From: Candidatus Zhuqueibacterota bacterium
GTDB lineage: Bacteria > Zhuqueibacterota > Zhuqueibacteria > Residuimicrobiales > Oceaniaggregativiventaceae
Reading direction: 5' to 3'
Assembly (NCBI GenBank): GCA_014728085.1
Contig: WJMF01000103.1
Span: forward strand, 34,661 to 98,660
DNA length: 64,000 nt
How positions within the stretch are numbered: the stretch's first letter is position 1; the number at the start of each line of letters is the position of its first letter. Position numbers and translations under genes: made by a program. Positions 19,779 through 28,569 of this stretch are shown piece after piece. Under the pieces are notes generated by a model, which saw only the letters and a list, made by a program, of their open reading frames with translations, was not told the origin of the DNA and did not search any database.

Positions 19779-20723
19779 TTAATATTCCTTGTCCCAGTCC
19801 GGTTCGATATTTTCCGCGATTTCTTCCGAGATATAGAAATCGGTTCGCAATCGCTGATGAATCGAGGTAGGCAGCAGAGGTGTAACCGGTCCGTGAGCCA
19901 CCAGTCGTGTCATCAGGCGTTGCCAGGCCGTACCGGTGCCGTGAACCGTAATCGAATTGATATCCATTCGGTTCTTCGCGGCAATGACTTCTTTGGGGCC
20001 AATTGTCGCTGCTTTTGGCGGTATCAGTGCAATATCGCCGCTTTTACCAAAACTTCCGTGCAGGGAATTCTGCGCAAGGGTAAAAGGACTGAGAGTAACA
20101 ATTCGGGATCCCATCTGCATCCATTCCTGCAACGGCGCCTGGAATTCAGGAGCATCCGGTTCGATAAATGCGAGGTGTCCCGTCCAACCGGGTCCGCTAT
20201 AGCACATATCGGCACCGCCCAACTCTTCAATCATATCACCATAATGTGCGAGATTTTTATTGTCCGGTGCGATGAACTGTTCTTCCGGTGGTCGTAAATC
20301 GGGATCGATACGACTAAAAAAGTTTTTTTTCATGGCATGCAGGAATCCCTGAGGCCAGGACTCGGGTGCAATGTGTCCGTTTTCGTCGGCATATTCATCC
20401 ATCGCGAACGCATACAAGTGTTTACAGGAAAGGCGAAATGTGTTGATCAAATGCGCCACATGCCTGTATGAAGAAACCGGGTTGGGTAAAATGAAGACAA
20501 CGTTGCGGCCTTGATCTGCAGCGCTCTTGATACGATAAAACATATCGGTGATGAATATCATCTCAATATCCGCTGCTTTTCTTACATGAATAACAAAATC
20601 GGGATTGGGATGTTTGTCGATATCCTCTTTTTTAATTCTGCGCACCCGCTCCAGAACCGCTTTATCGCGAAACGGAACACAGTGGGAAGGATTGTATTCA
20701 AATTCTGCCATTATTCTCTCCAT
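19779..20723 (-). CDS. Glucosamine-6-phosphate deaminase/isomerase-like (NagB superfamily) protein
   Basis: NVVFILPNPVSSYRHV, AFAMDEYADENG, YSGPGWTGHLAFIEPDAPEF. Confidence 0.82.
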   Translation of the reverse strand: MERIMAEFEYNPSHCVPFRDKAVLERVRRIKKEDIDKHPNPDFVIHVRKAADIEMIFITDMFYRIKSAADQGRNVVFILPNPVSSYRHVAHLINTFRLSCKHLYAFAMDEYADENGHIAPESWPQGFLHAMKKNFFSRIDPDLRPPEEQFIAPDNKNLAHYGDMIEELGGADMCYSGPGWTGHLAFIEPDAPEFQAPLQEWMQMGSRIVTLSPFTLAQNSLHGSFGKSGDIALIPPKAATIGPKEVIAAKNRMDINSITVHGTGTAWQRLMTRLVAHGPVTPLLPTSIHQRLRTDFYISEEIAENIEPDWDKEY

Positions 20724-20763
20724 TTCTTCAGCTTTACGCCATAAAAGGCAAATCCGGGCCTGA

Positions 20764-21912
20764 TTATTCGTTCAACATATTGACCGTTTTTTGATGTTTG
20801 TGCGATGCAAGTGCGGCTGTAAACAGACGATGGCCGAGATTGGTTTCTTCAGGTGTAACGCAGGTTGCAAACAACTTTTCGGGACTGCCGTGCTGCAACT
20901 CGTTGACAAAGGCGGCCCACATCTGCAGCCAGGCATCTGTAAAGCCAAATTCAAAAATGGAACCGGTGATGGTTTTATAGGCAGTTTCGAACCCCGTGTC
21001 CATGTTTTGCCAATTCTGATCACCACCCCGATAATGCAGAATCTGCAGCGTTTTCGGATATTTGGTGCTGAATCTGAGACTTGTTTTTGTCCCCCAAACA
21101 TCCAGGTACCAGGTATTCTTGTGCCCCGGAGCGATACGATGCATTTTGAGCGTCATGGGAAACAGAGTACCGTTTTTATCTGTTGTTTCGCAAAAAAGCG
21201 TGGCATTGTCCCAGGTTTCGCAGGCAACCGGGTTGCCCGCCGCATCGGGTCGATGCGTAACAATATCGGATAAAACAGCGCGGAGATTGGCAACCCGCCA
21301 TCCGGCGCGAAAAGGGACATGGCACACGTGCATCCCCAGATCCCCCATGCAACCGTATTCGCCGTTGTAGCGGATCATCCGTTTCCAGTTGATCGGCTTT
21401 TTCGGATCAAGGTCGCTGGAATGCAAAAATCCCGCACTGACCTCGAGTAGTCGGCCCAGTTGATCCTCTTCAATATAGCTGCAAAGTTTTTGTACAGCCG
21501 GGAAAAAAGGAAACTGGGATGTACAGCGAACAAAAACCTGTGGATGTTCAGATGCGGTTTTAAGGATGGCGCGATTGGCACCGAGATCGATTCCAAAGGG
21601 CTTTTCACCCATGATGTGCTTACCCGCTCTGATGGCGGCACAATAGATCTCTTCATGAAGATGGTGAGGAACAGCGATAAAGACCGCTTCGACCTGATCA
21701 TTTTGCAGCAATTTCTGATAATCCGTGGTTTTTTGTTCAATGCCGCTGCATGACTGTTGAAACCAGGAAAAAGCATCGGGGTTACGGTCACAGATGGCTA
21801 TGATCTCCGGTTTAATATCGAATGCTGAAAGATGACACCAGCGAGCGACACTGCTGGCAAACTCTCTGCCCATCAGGCCCAGACCGATGATTCCAAATCG
21901 CATGATTTTCAT
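20764..21912 (-). CDS. Gfo/Idh/MocA family oxidoreductase
   Basis: RFGIIGLGLMGREFASSV, AVFIAVPHHLHEEIYCAAIRAGKHIMGEKPFGID. Confidence 0.93.
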   Translation of the reverse strand: MKIMRFGIIGLGLMGREFASSVARWCHLSAFDIKPEIIAICDRNPDAFSWFQQSCSGIEQKTTDYQKLLQNDQVEAVFIAVPHHLHEEIYCAAIRAGKHIMGEKPFGIDLGANRAILKTASEHPQVFVRCTSQFPFFPAVQKLCSYIEEDQLGRLLEVSAGFLHSSDLDPKKPINWKRMIRYNGEYGCMGDLGMHVCHVPFRAGWRVANLRAVLSDIVTHRPDAAGNPVACETWDNATLFCETTDKNGTLFPMTLKMHRIAPGHKNTWYLDVWGTKTSLRFSTKYPKTLQILHYRGGDQNWQNMDTGFETAYKTITGSIFEFGFTDAWLQMWAAFVNELQHGSPEKLFATCVTPEETNLGHRLFTAALASHKHQKTVNMLNE

Positions 21913-21913
21913 A

Positions 21914-23281
21914 TCAATATCCCAATTCTCGTTCAACGTTTGTTATGGCGTCCTCAATGATATCCATTCCAAGCGCCGCATACTTTTCATTCATAATCAA
22001 TGGCGGGGACATGCGCAAAATATGACCGGCGGGTATCCATGCCAGCCCGTTTTGAAAGGCATATTGATACACCAGCTTACCCGCCTTGTCAAAGGGCTCT
22101 TTACTCTTCTTGTCCTTTACCAGTTCTATACCGAGGAGAAATCCTTTTCCCTTGACATCCCCGATAATAGCGTGGTCGGCCTGCATTTTTTTCATGCGCC
22201 GCATAAAATATCTGCCCACACATCTTACATTTTCAAGAATATTCTCCTCTTCGATAACCTGAAGTGAAGCCAGGGCCGCGGCACAGGCCATGGGATTGCC
22301 ACCATAACTTGAAGAAGCTGAAATTTTATCCAGAGCGTCGGCATATTCTTTTTTGACAATCATTGCGGTTACCGGAAAGCCATTGCCAAAGGATTTGCCA
22401 AAGGTTACAATATCGGGCACGGTCTTCCAGTGATCGAGACAGAGCCACTCTCCCGTCCGCCCCATGCCCGCCAGAATTTCATCATCAAAAAGCAAAACAC
22501 CCTCTTCATGGCAGAGCCGGGATAATTTTGGGAAAAAATCATCCGGCGGGAAAATGGATCCCGCCCACCCCTGGGCCGGTTCGAGAACAAAGGCTGCCAC
22601 ATTACCGACAGTGCCCTCGCGGATAAAGGTTTTATAAAAATCGATAAAAGCGTCCGTATCAATAGTACCATCCGATTTACAAAACAGAGGTCTGTAGGGA
22701 TCCGGTCGCGGTACCATATAAAATCCGGGTACCCGGCTCGGACCATAGCTCAGGACGTCTCCTCTTGTCATGCGGGCACAGCTTACCGCCCCCATGGATT
22801 TGCCATGAAAATCCTGATAGCAGGAGATGAATTCATGTTTGCCGCTGATTGCCCGTGCGGCCCTCAGGCCGGCCTCAACCGCGGACGCGCCGTCGCTGTA
22901 AAACTGCATGGCATGAAGATTTTCCGGCAGAATGGTGGCCAATTTTTCCACCAGGGCCGCTTTGACCGGCGTCGTAAAATCGTGGCAGTTCATCAAACGC
23001 TCGGCCCAATGTGCGATGGCGGCGGCGATACGCGGATGACCGTGACCGAGGGAAGCAACATAAATACCCGATGAAAAGTCAAGATAGGTGTTGCCGTCGA
23101 CATCGGTAATGGTGATGCCGTAGCCCTTATCAAAACAAACCGGAAAAAGCTTAACCTGGGAAGAGAGACCGCGAAAATAACGCGATGTGTTTGCATGCAT
23201 GGCCTTCGATTTCGGCCCGGGTGGGGGAACAACAATTTTTGGAATCTCCTGACTATTTTTCTGCCACCACGCTTTTGACAT
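21914..23281 (-). CDS. Aspartate aminotransferase family protein (class III PLP aminotransferase)
   Basis: YLDFSSGIYVASLGHGHPRI, LLFDDEILAGMGRTG, VTFGKSFGNGFPVTAMI (PLP lysine region). Confidence 0.94.
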   Translation of the reverse strand: MSKAWWQKNSQEIPKIVVPPPGPKSKAMHANTSRYFRGLSSQVKLFPVCFDKGYGITITDVDGNTYLDFSSGIYVASLGHGHPRIAAAIAHWAERLMNCHDFTTPVKAALVEKLATILPENLHAMQFYSDGASAVEAGLRAARAISGKHEFISCYQDFHGKSMGAVSCARMTRGDVLSYGPSRVPGFYMVPRPDPYRPLFCKSDGTIDTDAFIDFYKTFIREGTVGNVAAFVLEPAQGWAGSIFPPDDFFPKLSRLCHEEGVLLFDDEILAGMGRTGEWLCLDHWKTVPDIVTFGKSFGNGFPVTAMIVKKEYADALDKISASSSYGGNPMACAAALASLQVIEEENILENVRCVGRYFMRRMKKMQADHAIIGDVKGKGFLLGIELVKDKKSKEPFDKAGKLVYQYAFQNGLAWIPAGHILRMSPPLIMNEKYAALGMDIIEDAITNVERELGY

Positions 23282-23305
23282 GAAATATCTCCTTTCAAAA
23301 ACACC

Positions 23306-23797
23306 CTACGCTTCTGACGTTCTGCCTATAGGAATACGATCATCCTGAAATATGTTGTCATCGACGATACAGGGCTGCGAGAGTTCGAGGATCATTGCCG
23401 GACCCTGAATTGCGGTAAAGCGGTGATAAATGCCCGAATCGATGCGCTGTACATCCCCTGCCTGCATCACAAAGTGTTTGTCTCCATAGTCAACCCTTAT
23501 CCTCCCCTTGACGATATAATACGTTTCGACCTTATTGGCATGTTTGTGCATCGGACAGGTTTGGCCATCAAAGACAAACAGGTACTTGCCGCCATAGCCG
23601 GCGTTGATTTCATTGGCGATCCAGTATTCAACAAGCCCGTAACGGAGAAATTCACCCAGACCAAAATCAAGAACCAGGGGTTCAACCGCCGGCAGGGCTA
23701 TATCCCACTCTGCAATCTGCTTGTGGAATGCTTCAAGATAAGGTTTGGCCTGGTCCGGGCTGAGAGAGATATCCAGTCCCTTTTTCAATTGATCCAT
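23306..23797 (-). CDS. Cupin protein, D-lyxose ketol-isomerase-like
   Basis: GGKYLFVFDGQTCPMHKHANKVETYYIVKGRIRVDYGDKHFVMQAGDVQRIDSGIYHRFTA metal-binding cupin. Confidence 0.72.
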   Translation of the reverse strand: MDQLKKGLDISLSPDQAKPYLEAFHKQIAEWDIALPAVEPLVLDFGLGEFLRYGLVEYWIANEINAGYGGKYLFVFDGQTCPMHKHANKVETYYIVKGRIRVDYGDKHFVMQAGDVQRIDSGIYHRFTAIQGPAMILELSQPCIVDDNIFQDDRIPIGRTSEA

Positions 23798-23803
23798 AAT
23801 TCG

Positions 23804-24967
23804 TTATCCCTTGAAAAACACCAAAGCGCCATCGATAAAAGTCGCCAGGCAATTACCCAGCTGGTCAAGAACGGCAATGTCCGCGCATTTCCCGGTTTCA
23901 AGACTACCCAGTTCGCTATCGAGTTGCAAGACTTTTGCCGCATTCAGAGAAGTAAAACGACTGGCGAGAGCCGGAGAGATACCACAGGACAGGAGATTAA
24001 CAAAGGCCTTGTTCATGGTCAATGTGCTGCCGGCAAGCCGGTTGTCCTGTTCGAGCCGAGCCACGCCATCGACCAAATGGTAGCGGCTGCCATCAGCAAA
24101 GTCAAAACGTCCCGACTCCAGTCCGGCACCGCACAGGCTGTCAGTGATGGCGATAAACCGGTCAGGTTCCAGTACCCGGCCGGCGATGATGATCCATTCT
24201 CTGGCGACGTGTTGCAGATCGCAGATGATTTCGCAACAAAGCTGGTCGCTAGCCAAAATGTGTTCGATCAAACCGGATTCGAGCACACCGGGTTCCGCCT
24301 CGCCCGAGAGCGGAAAAGCATTAAACAGGTGCGTCACATAGGACAAGCCGGCGTTGATATAATCATCAAGTGAATCGGCCGCGGCAATGGAATGGCCCAG
24401 CGAGACCACCACGCCGTTTTGCTTTAACAGGGCGATCAAGCCGGCTCCGTTTTCCAATTCAGGCGACAACGTCATCAGCTTGAGTACATCACCCAGCTCG
24501 TCAACAAGATGTTTTGCCTCCTGCAGATTCACCGGGCGCCGCGTTTCTTCTGCAATAGCACCGGCCGCTTCAGGATTGAGAAATGGTCCCTCAAGATGCA
24601 GCCCCAAAATCCTGGCGCCGCTGTTGGCGGTTTTTGCAGCAGCCGTTCTGGCCTGGCGGCCGCTTTCGATGAATTCCTCGTCAGTCATGGCTGTTGCAGT
24701 GGGGAGAAAAGAGGTCGTTCCGAAACAGGGTTGAGCCAGAGCAATCTCTTCTATTGCCGATGCTTCGCCGACGTTAAATTGTAAAAGACCATGCAGATGA
24801 GGATCGATGAATCCGGGTAAAATCCAGGCATCGCCAAAATCGTAATCTATGGAATAATTTGTAACGCCGGGTATAATCTCTGCAATTTTCCCTTCCTCAA
24901 GAATCAGTAAACCGTTGATGACGGCATCCGGTGCAACGATTTTATTTCCGCGAATCGTATAGGCCAT
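23804..24967 (-). CDS. N-acetylglucosamine-6-phosphate deacetylase-like amidohydrolase
   Basis: GFIDPHLHG, LGLHLEGPFLN, SLGHSIAAADS, THLFNAFPLSG, ITDSLCGAG. Confidence 0.88.
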   Translation of the reverse strand: MAYTIRGNKIVAPDAVINGLLILEEGKIAEIIPGVTNYSIDYDFGDAWILPGFIDPHLHGLLQFNVGEASAIEEIALAQPCFGTTSFLPTATAMTDEEFIESGRQARTAAAKTANSGARILGLHLEGPFLNPEAAGAIAEETRRPVNLQEAKHLVDELGDVLKLMTLSPELENGAGLIALLKQNGVVVSLGHSIAAADSLDDYINAGLSYVTHLFNAFPLSGEAEPGVLESGLIEHILASDQLCCEIICDLQHVAREWIIIAGRVLEPDRFIAITDSLCGAGLESGRFDFADGSRYHLVDGVARLEQDNRLAGSTLTMNKAFVNLLSCGISPALASRFTSLNAAKVLQLDSELGSLETGKCADIAVLDQLGNCLATFIDGALVFFKG

Positions 24968-25004
24968 TATTGGTGTCTACCTCTATGGAAATAACAAAAC
25001 CTGG

Positions 25005-25025
25005 ATATATTGCATAGCAATATAT
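25005..25025. promoter_or_regulatory. Perfect palindrome overlapping the -10 of the catabolic operon (putative operator)
   Basis: ATATATTGC-ATA-GCAATATAT, 38 bp upstream of the NagA-like start. Confidence 0.6.
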
Positions 25026-25047
25026 AATAATCTGCAATAAAATGCAA
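25019..25047 (-). promoter_or_regulatory. Putative sigma-70-type promoter of the catabolic operon
   Basis: Minus strand TTGCAT (25042-25047), 17 bp spacer, TATATT (25019-25024). Confidence 0.5.
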
Positions 25048-25329
25048 AACAATGAATCAATATTGACTGCAAAGGACACGTTTTGTAGAGAGAGACAATT
25101 CCTTTGCTTACATTAACGTTACTTGACCGGATCAGGTGGTTTTTCTTCTCTCTTTTGCAGCTCTACCTGAACGTTTGTTCATGACCCAATTCGATCGCCC
25201 TGAATCTATGTCCGGCGATGCATGTGCATAAGAACATCCGGGAAACTCGTTCAAATTAAAATTCCATTCTTCGCATTTCTTCATGGTCTTTGTGGTTTAA
25301 GAAAGTAAAAAGAGCCGGGGAAAAACACC

Positions 25330-25357
25330 TTGATTGTTTGCATAATTATGATATATT
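25330..25357 (+). promoter_or_regulatory. Putative promoter of the TetR/TolC/RND operon
   Basis: TTGATT, 16 bp spacer, TATATT; 43 bp upstream of the TetR start. Confidence 0.35.
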
Positions 25358-25400
25358 AAACATTCAAACATTTTATTAAATTAGTTGAATATTTTTCAAA

Positions 25401-26003
25401 ATGACAAAATCCGAAGAAAAGAGAGAGCAAATTCTCGATGCAGCCATGCACTGTTTGGCCAAATATGGCATGTTAAAATCGACCTTGGATGATATTGCAA
25501 AGCTCATGGGGTTAAAAAAGGCTGCACTCTATTATTATTATAAAAACAAGGAAGCAATCTTTCATGATGCACTGGAACGGGAAGCCAATCGATATTATGA
25601 AGAGGTGCAGAAAAAAATCATTCCCCAAATGACTGCCTCCGAGAAACTGGTCATTTCTGTCGGATTCTATTATGACTATTTTGCCAGCCGGGCTGATATT
25701 CTCGAATTGAATACGCAGGCAATGATCGACAATCATACGCTCATTCAGGCGATTTACAAACAGAATTGCAAAGAAAATCGCAGTTATTTCGCTCATCTGA
25801 TAAAAGAGGGTATAAAATCGGGCGAATTTCGCGGGATGAACACAGAAAAAGCCGCAGAGGCTCTGCGCCTTATCCTCGAAACGCAACGGCTGGAAAAATT
25901 CAGACAGGCTTTTGAACAAAAGCAAAAAGAACCAGACTATAAACAACTTAAAAAGGATTCTTTATTTATCCTTGATATTTTTATAAACGGTATAAAAAAA
26001 TGA
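25401..26003 (+). CDS. TetR/AcrR family transcriptional regulator
   Basis: REQILDAAMHCLAKYGMLKSTLDDIAKLMGLKKAALYYYYKNKEAIF. Confidence 0.95.
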   Translation: MTKSEEKREQILDAAMHCLAKYGMLKSTLDDIAKLMGLKKAALYYYYKNKEAIFHDALEREANRYYEEVQKKIIPQMTASEKLVISVGFYYDYFASRADILELNTQAMIDNHTLIQAIYKQNCKENRSYFAHLIKEGIKSGEFRGMNTEKAAEALRLILETQRLEKFRQAFEQKQKEPDYKQLKKDSLFILDIFINGIKK

Positions 26004-26019
26004 AAGATGAGCAGATCAT

Positions 26020-27369
26020 ATGTTAAAACAGATACGATTTGTGCGGCTGCAGGTTTTCATTCTCTTGTTCTTATTTGCGACCATCTGTCTCAGCCAGAAT
26101 ATCAAGTCTTTTTCTTTACAGGAAGCAAAAGAATATGCTCTTGAAAACAATCACGACATTCGCGATGCGTTGCTGGAAATAAAGAGCGCTCACAAGCAGC
26201 TCTGGGAAGTAACAGCCCGGGGGTTTCCCCAGATCGAGTCCAGCGCTAAATACCAGTACCTGGTGGACATTCCGACACAATTGATACCCGGAGAAATTTT
26301 TGGCCAGCCCGGTACAACCATTCCGGTCAAATTCGGTAAACCGCATAATGCGAGCTATGGCCTTTCTGCCAGCCAGTTGATCTTCAGCGGCTCTTACTTT
26401 GTTGGCGTTCAAGCCTCGCGAATATTTTTAAAACTGTCCGAAGAAAACCTTGAACGAACCGAGACCGATCTCAAAGCCACCCTCACCAACACCTATCATC
26501 TGATATTAATAGCAGAAGAGAACCGCAGCGTGTTGCAAGAGACGCTGAAAAATCTTCGAAAGACCAAATATGAAATATCAGAGATGTACAAGGAAGGATT
26601 CACAGAAAAAACAGATGTGAAACAACTGCAAATCAGCGTCAACGAACTGGAAAATAATATCCGTACTTTGGATGAGCAAATCGAGATCAGTTATCAGCTG
26701 CTAAAGCTTCAGATGGGGTTACCGCTTGATGGGCAGATCGCTCTGACGGACGACCTCGACTCTTTTATCAAAAATAAAAACTACCGGGAGCAATTGCAAC
26801 GGCCGTTTGACCCGTACAACAACATTAATTTAAAAGCCATGCAGACCCAGGAACATCTGAGACGTCTCTCTTTAAAGAAAGAAAAAACAACATTTTTACC
26901 GACCATTGCGGCATTTGCCACGTGGCAACGGGATGCTCAGCGCGACGTATTCAACTTGTTCGACAAAAAGGAAACCTGGTATCCGACAACGGTTATTGGT
27001 GTACAGCTGAGCTGGCCCATTTTCAACGGTTCGGCAAAATTTCACAAAATTCAACGAGCCCGGGTCGAGCTCAGAAGAGCGAGGATAATGAAGGACAAGG
27101 TCGAACAGGGTCTGACGCTGGAATATAAAAGCGCTCATAGTGAGCTCAGTACAGCTCTGGACCGCTATAAAACCGCTGAAATGAACCGCGACCTGGCGCG
27201 GGATGTCTACGAAATCACCCTTGAGAAATATGGGGAAGGATTGAGCACCAGTCTGGATATCACCCAGGCCCACAATCAATATCTCAACAGTGAAGGAAAA
27301 TATCTGCAAACTATTTCCGATCTGCTGGCGGCTGAGACAAAACTCGAAAAAATTCTGCAAACACTTTAA
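26020..27369 (+). CDS. TolC family protein
   Basis: Signal peptide, FSLQEAKEYALENNHDIRDALLEIKSAHKQLWEV, OEP repeats. Confidence 0.92.
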   Translation: MLKQIRFVRLQVFILLFLFATICLSQNIKSFSLQEAKEYALENNHDIRDALLEIKSAHKQLWEVTARGFPQIESSAKYQYLVDIPTQLIPGEIFGQPGTTIPVKFGKPHNASYGLSASQLIFSGSYFVGVQASRIFLKLSEENLERTETDLKATLTNTYHLILIAEENRSVLQETLKNLRKTKYEISEMYKEGFTEKTDVKQLQISVNELENNIRTLDEQIEISYQLLKLQMGLPLDGQIALTDDLDSFIKNKNYREQLQRPFDPYNNINLKAMQTQEHLRRLSLKKEKTTFLPTIAAFATWQRDAQRDVFNLFDKKETWYPTTVIGVQLSWPIFNGSAKFHKIQRARVELRRARIMKDKVEQGLTLEYKSAHSELSTALDRYKTAEMNRDLARDVYEITLEKYGEGLSTSLDITQAHNQYLNSEGKYLQTISDLLAAETKLEKILQTL

Positions 27370-27385
27370 ATCGATGGGTAAAATC

Positions 27386-28528
27386 ATGAAAAAAATAGTC
27401 GTCTTGTTAACCATATCGGTCATGCTATCATTTATCTATTGCGGTCAAAAGGATGACAGAGCAAGACTGCGGAAACTGCAAGCCGAACAACAAAAATTGA
27501 GCGCGGAAATCAAAGCGCTTAAAAACAAACTCTCAAAATCCGGTCAAACAGACGTGGGTGAACAGCATCTCTATGTCGATGTAAAAGCGGTGGAGGAAAT
27601 GCCTTTTCATCATTATATAAATGTTCAGGGCACTGTAGAGTCGGACAATAACATTTTAATCCCGGCTCAGTCATCCGGAGTGGTGAAAAGAATTCACGTC
27701 AAAGAGGGAGATAATGTCAGGAAAGATCAGCTTTTGGCCGAGCTTGACGGGGCCATTATCCAAAAAGGCCTGGAGGAGATCAGGGTTAATCTTGAGCTTG
27801 CACGCACAGTTTATCAACGGCAAAGCCGTTTATGGGAGAAAGGCATAGGAAGTGAAGTGCAGTATCTGCAAGTAAAAACAAATAAAGAGGCCCTTGAAAA
27901 ACGCCTGGCCGCTACCGAAGAGCAGTATAAACTCACCAAAATTATCGCCCCCATTTCCGGATCGGTCGACGAAATCCTGATCAAGGCCGGTGAAGCGGTC
28001 GCCGCCGGATTTGGCACCATTCGAGTCGTTAATCTATCGGATATGAAAATTACAGCCCAACTCTCAGAGGAATATATACGACAGCTAAAAGTCGGTAATC
28101 CGGTCGAGGTTGAGCTGCCTGTAGTGAATAACACTTTTAGGAGCAGGATTGTTGCCGTTTCACAGGTCATTGACCCGAGGGACCGGACATTTCCCATTGA
28201 TGTTGCATTTCCCGCCCGGGCAGACGACATCCAGCCCAATATTCTCGCGGTTCTGACCATTAACGATTACAGTAATCCCAGTGCTACAACGGTTCCGGTA
28301 AATGTGGTGCAGAAGACAGAGGAGAGTCATTTTTTATTCATCGCCAAACCGTCAACGGCGGACGCAAGCCAACCCTGGACCGTGGAAAAGAAAACCGTCC
28401 GTATTGGTAAAACCTGGGAAAACAGAGTTGAAATTCTTGCCGGCCTCCAAGCCGGAGAATACATCATCGTACGGGGCTTTCAGGATCTCGCGGATGGTCA
28501 AAAGGTACAGATCAATACCATCAAATGA
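27386..28528 (+). CDS. Efflux RND transporter periplasmic adaptor subunit, lipoprotein
   Basis: Lipobox-like LSFIYC, VQGTVESDNNILIPAQSSGVVKRIHVKEGDNVRKDQLLAELD. Confidence 0.92.
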   Translation: MKKIVVLLTISVMLSFIYCGQKDDRARLRKLQAEQQKLSAEIKALKNKLSKSGQTDVGEQHLYVDVKAVEEMPFHHYINVQGTVESDNNILIPAQSSGVVKRIHVKEGDNVRKDQLLAELDGAIIQKGLEEIRVNLELARTVYQRQSRLWEKGIGSEVQYLQVKTNKEALEKRLAATEEQYKLTKIIAPISGSVDEILIKAGEAVAAGFGTIRVVNLSDMKITAQLSEEYIRQLKVGNPVEVELPVVNNTFRSRIVAVSQVIDPRDRTFPIDVAFPARADDIQPNILAVLTINDYSNPSATTVPVNVVQKTEESHFLFIAKPSTADASQPWTVEKKTVRIGKTWENRVEILAGLQAGEYIIVRGFQDLADGQKVQINTIK

Positions 28529-28569
28529 CCGGCAAAAGAGGATGAGTTACTCGAAACAAAGGTAAAACA

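Noticed and set aside
25365-25394. ATTCAA...TTGAAT inverted repeat as a TetR operator before 25401
   Set aside because: Only 6-bp AT-rich arms with a long spacer; too weak to call.
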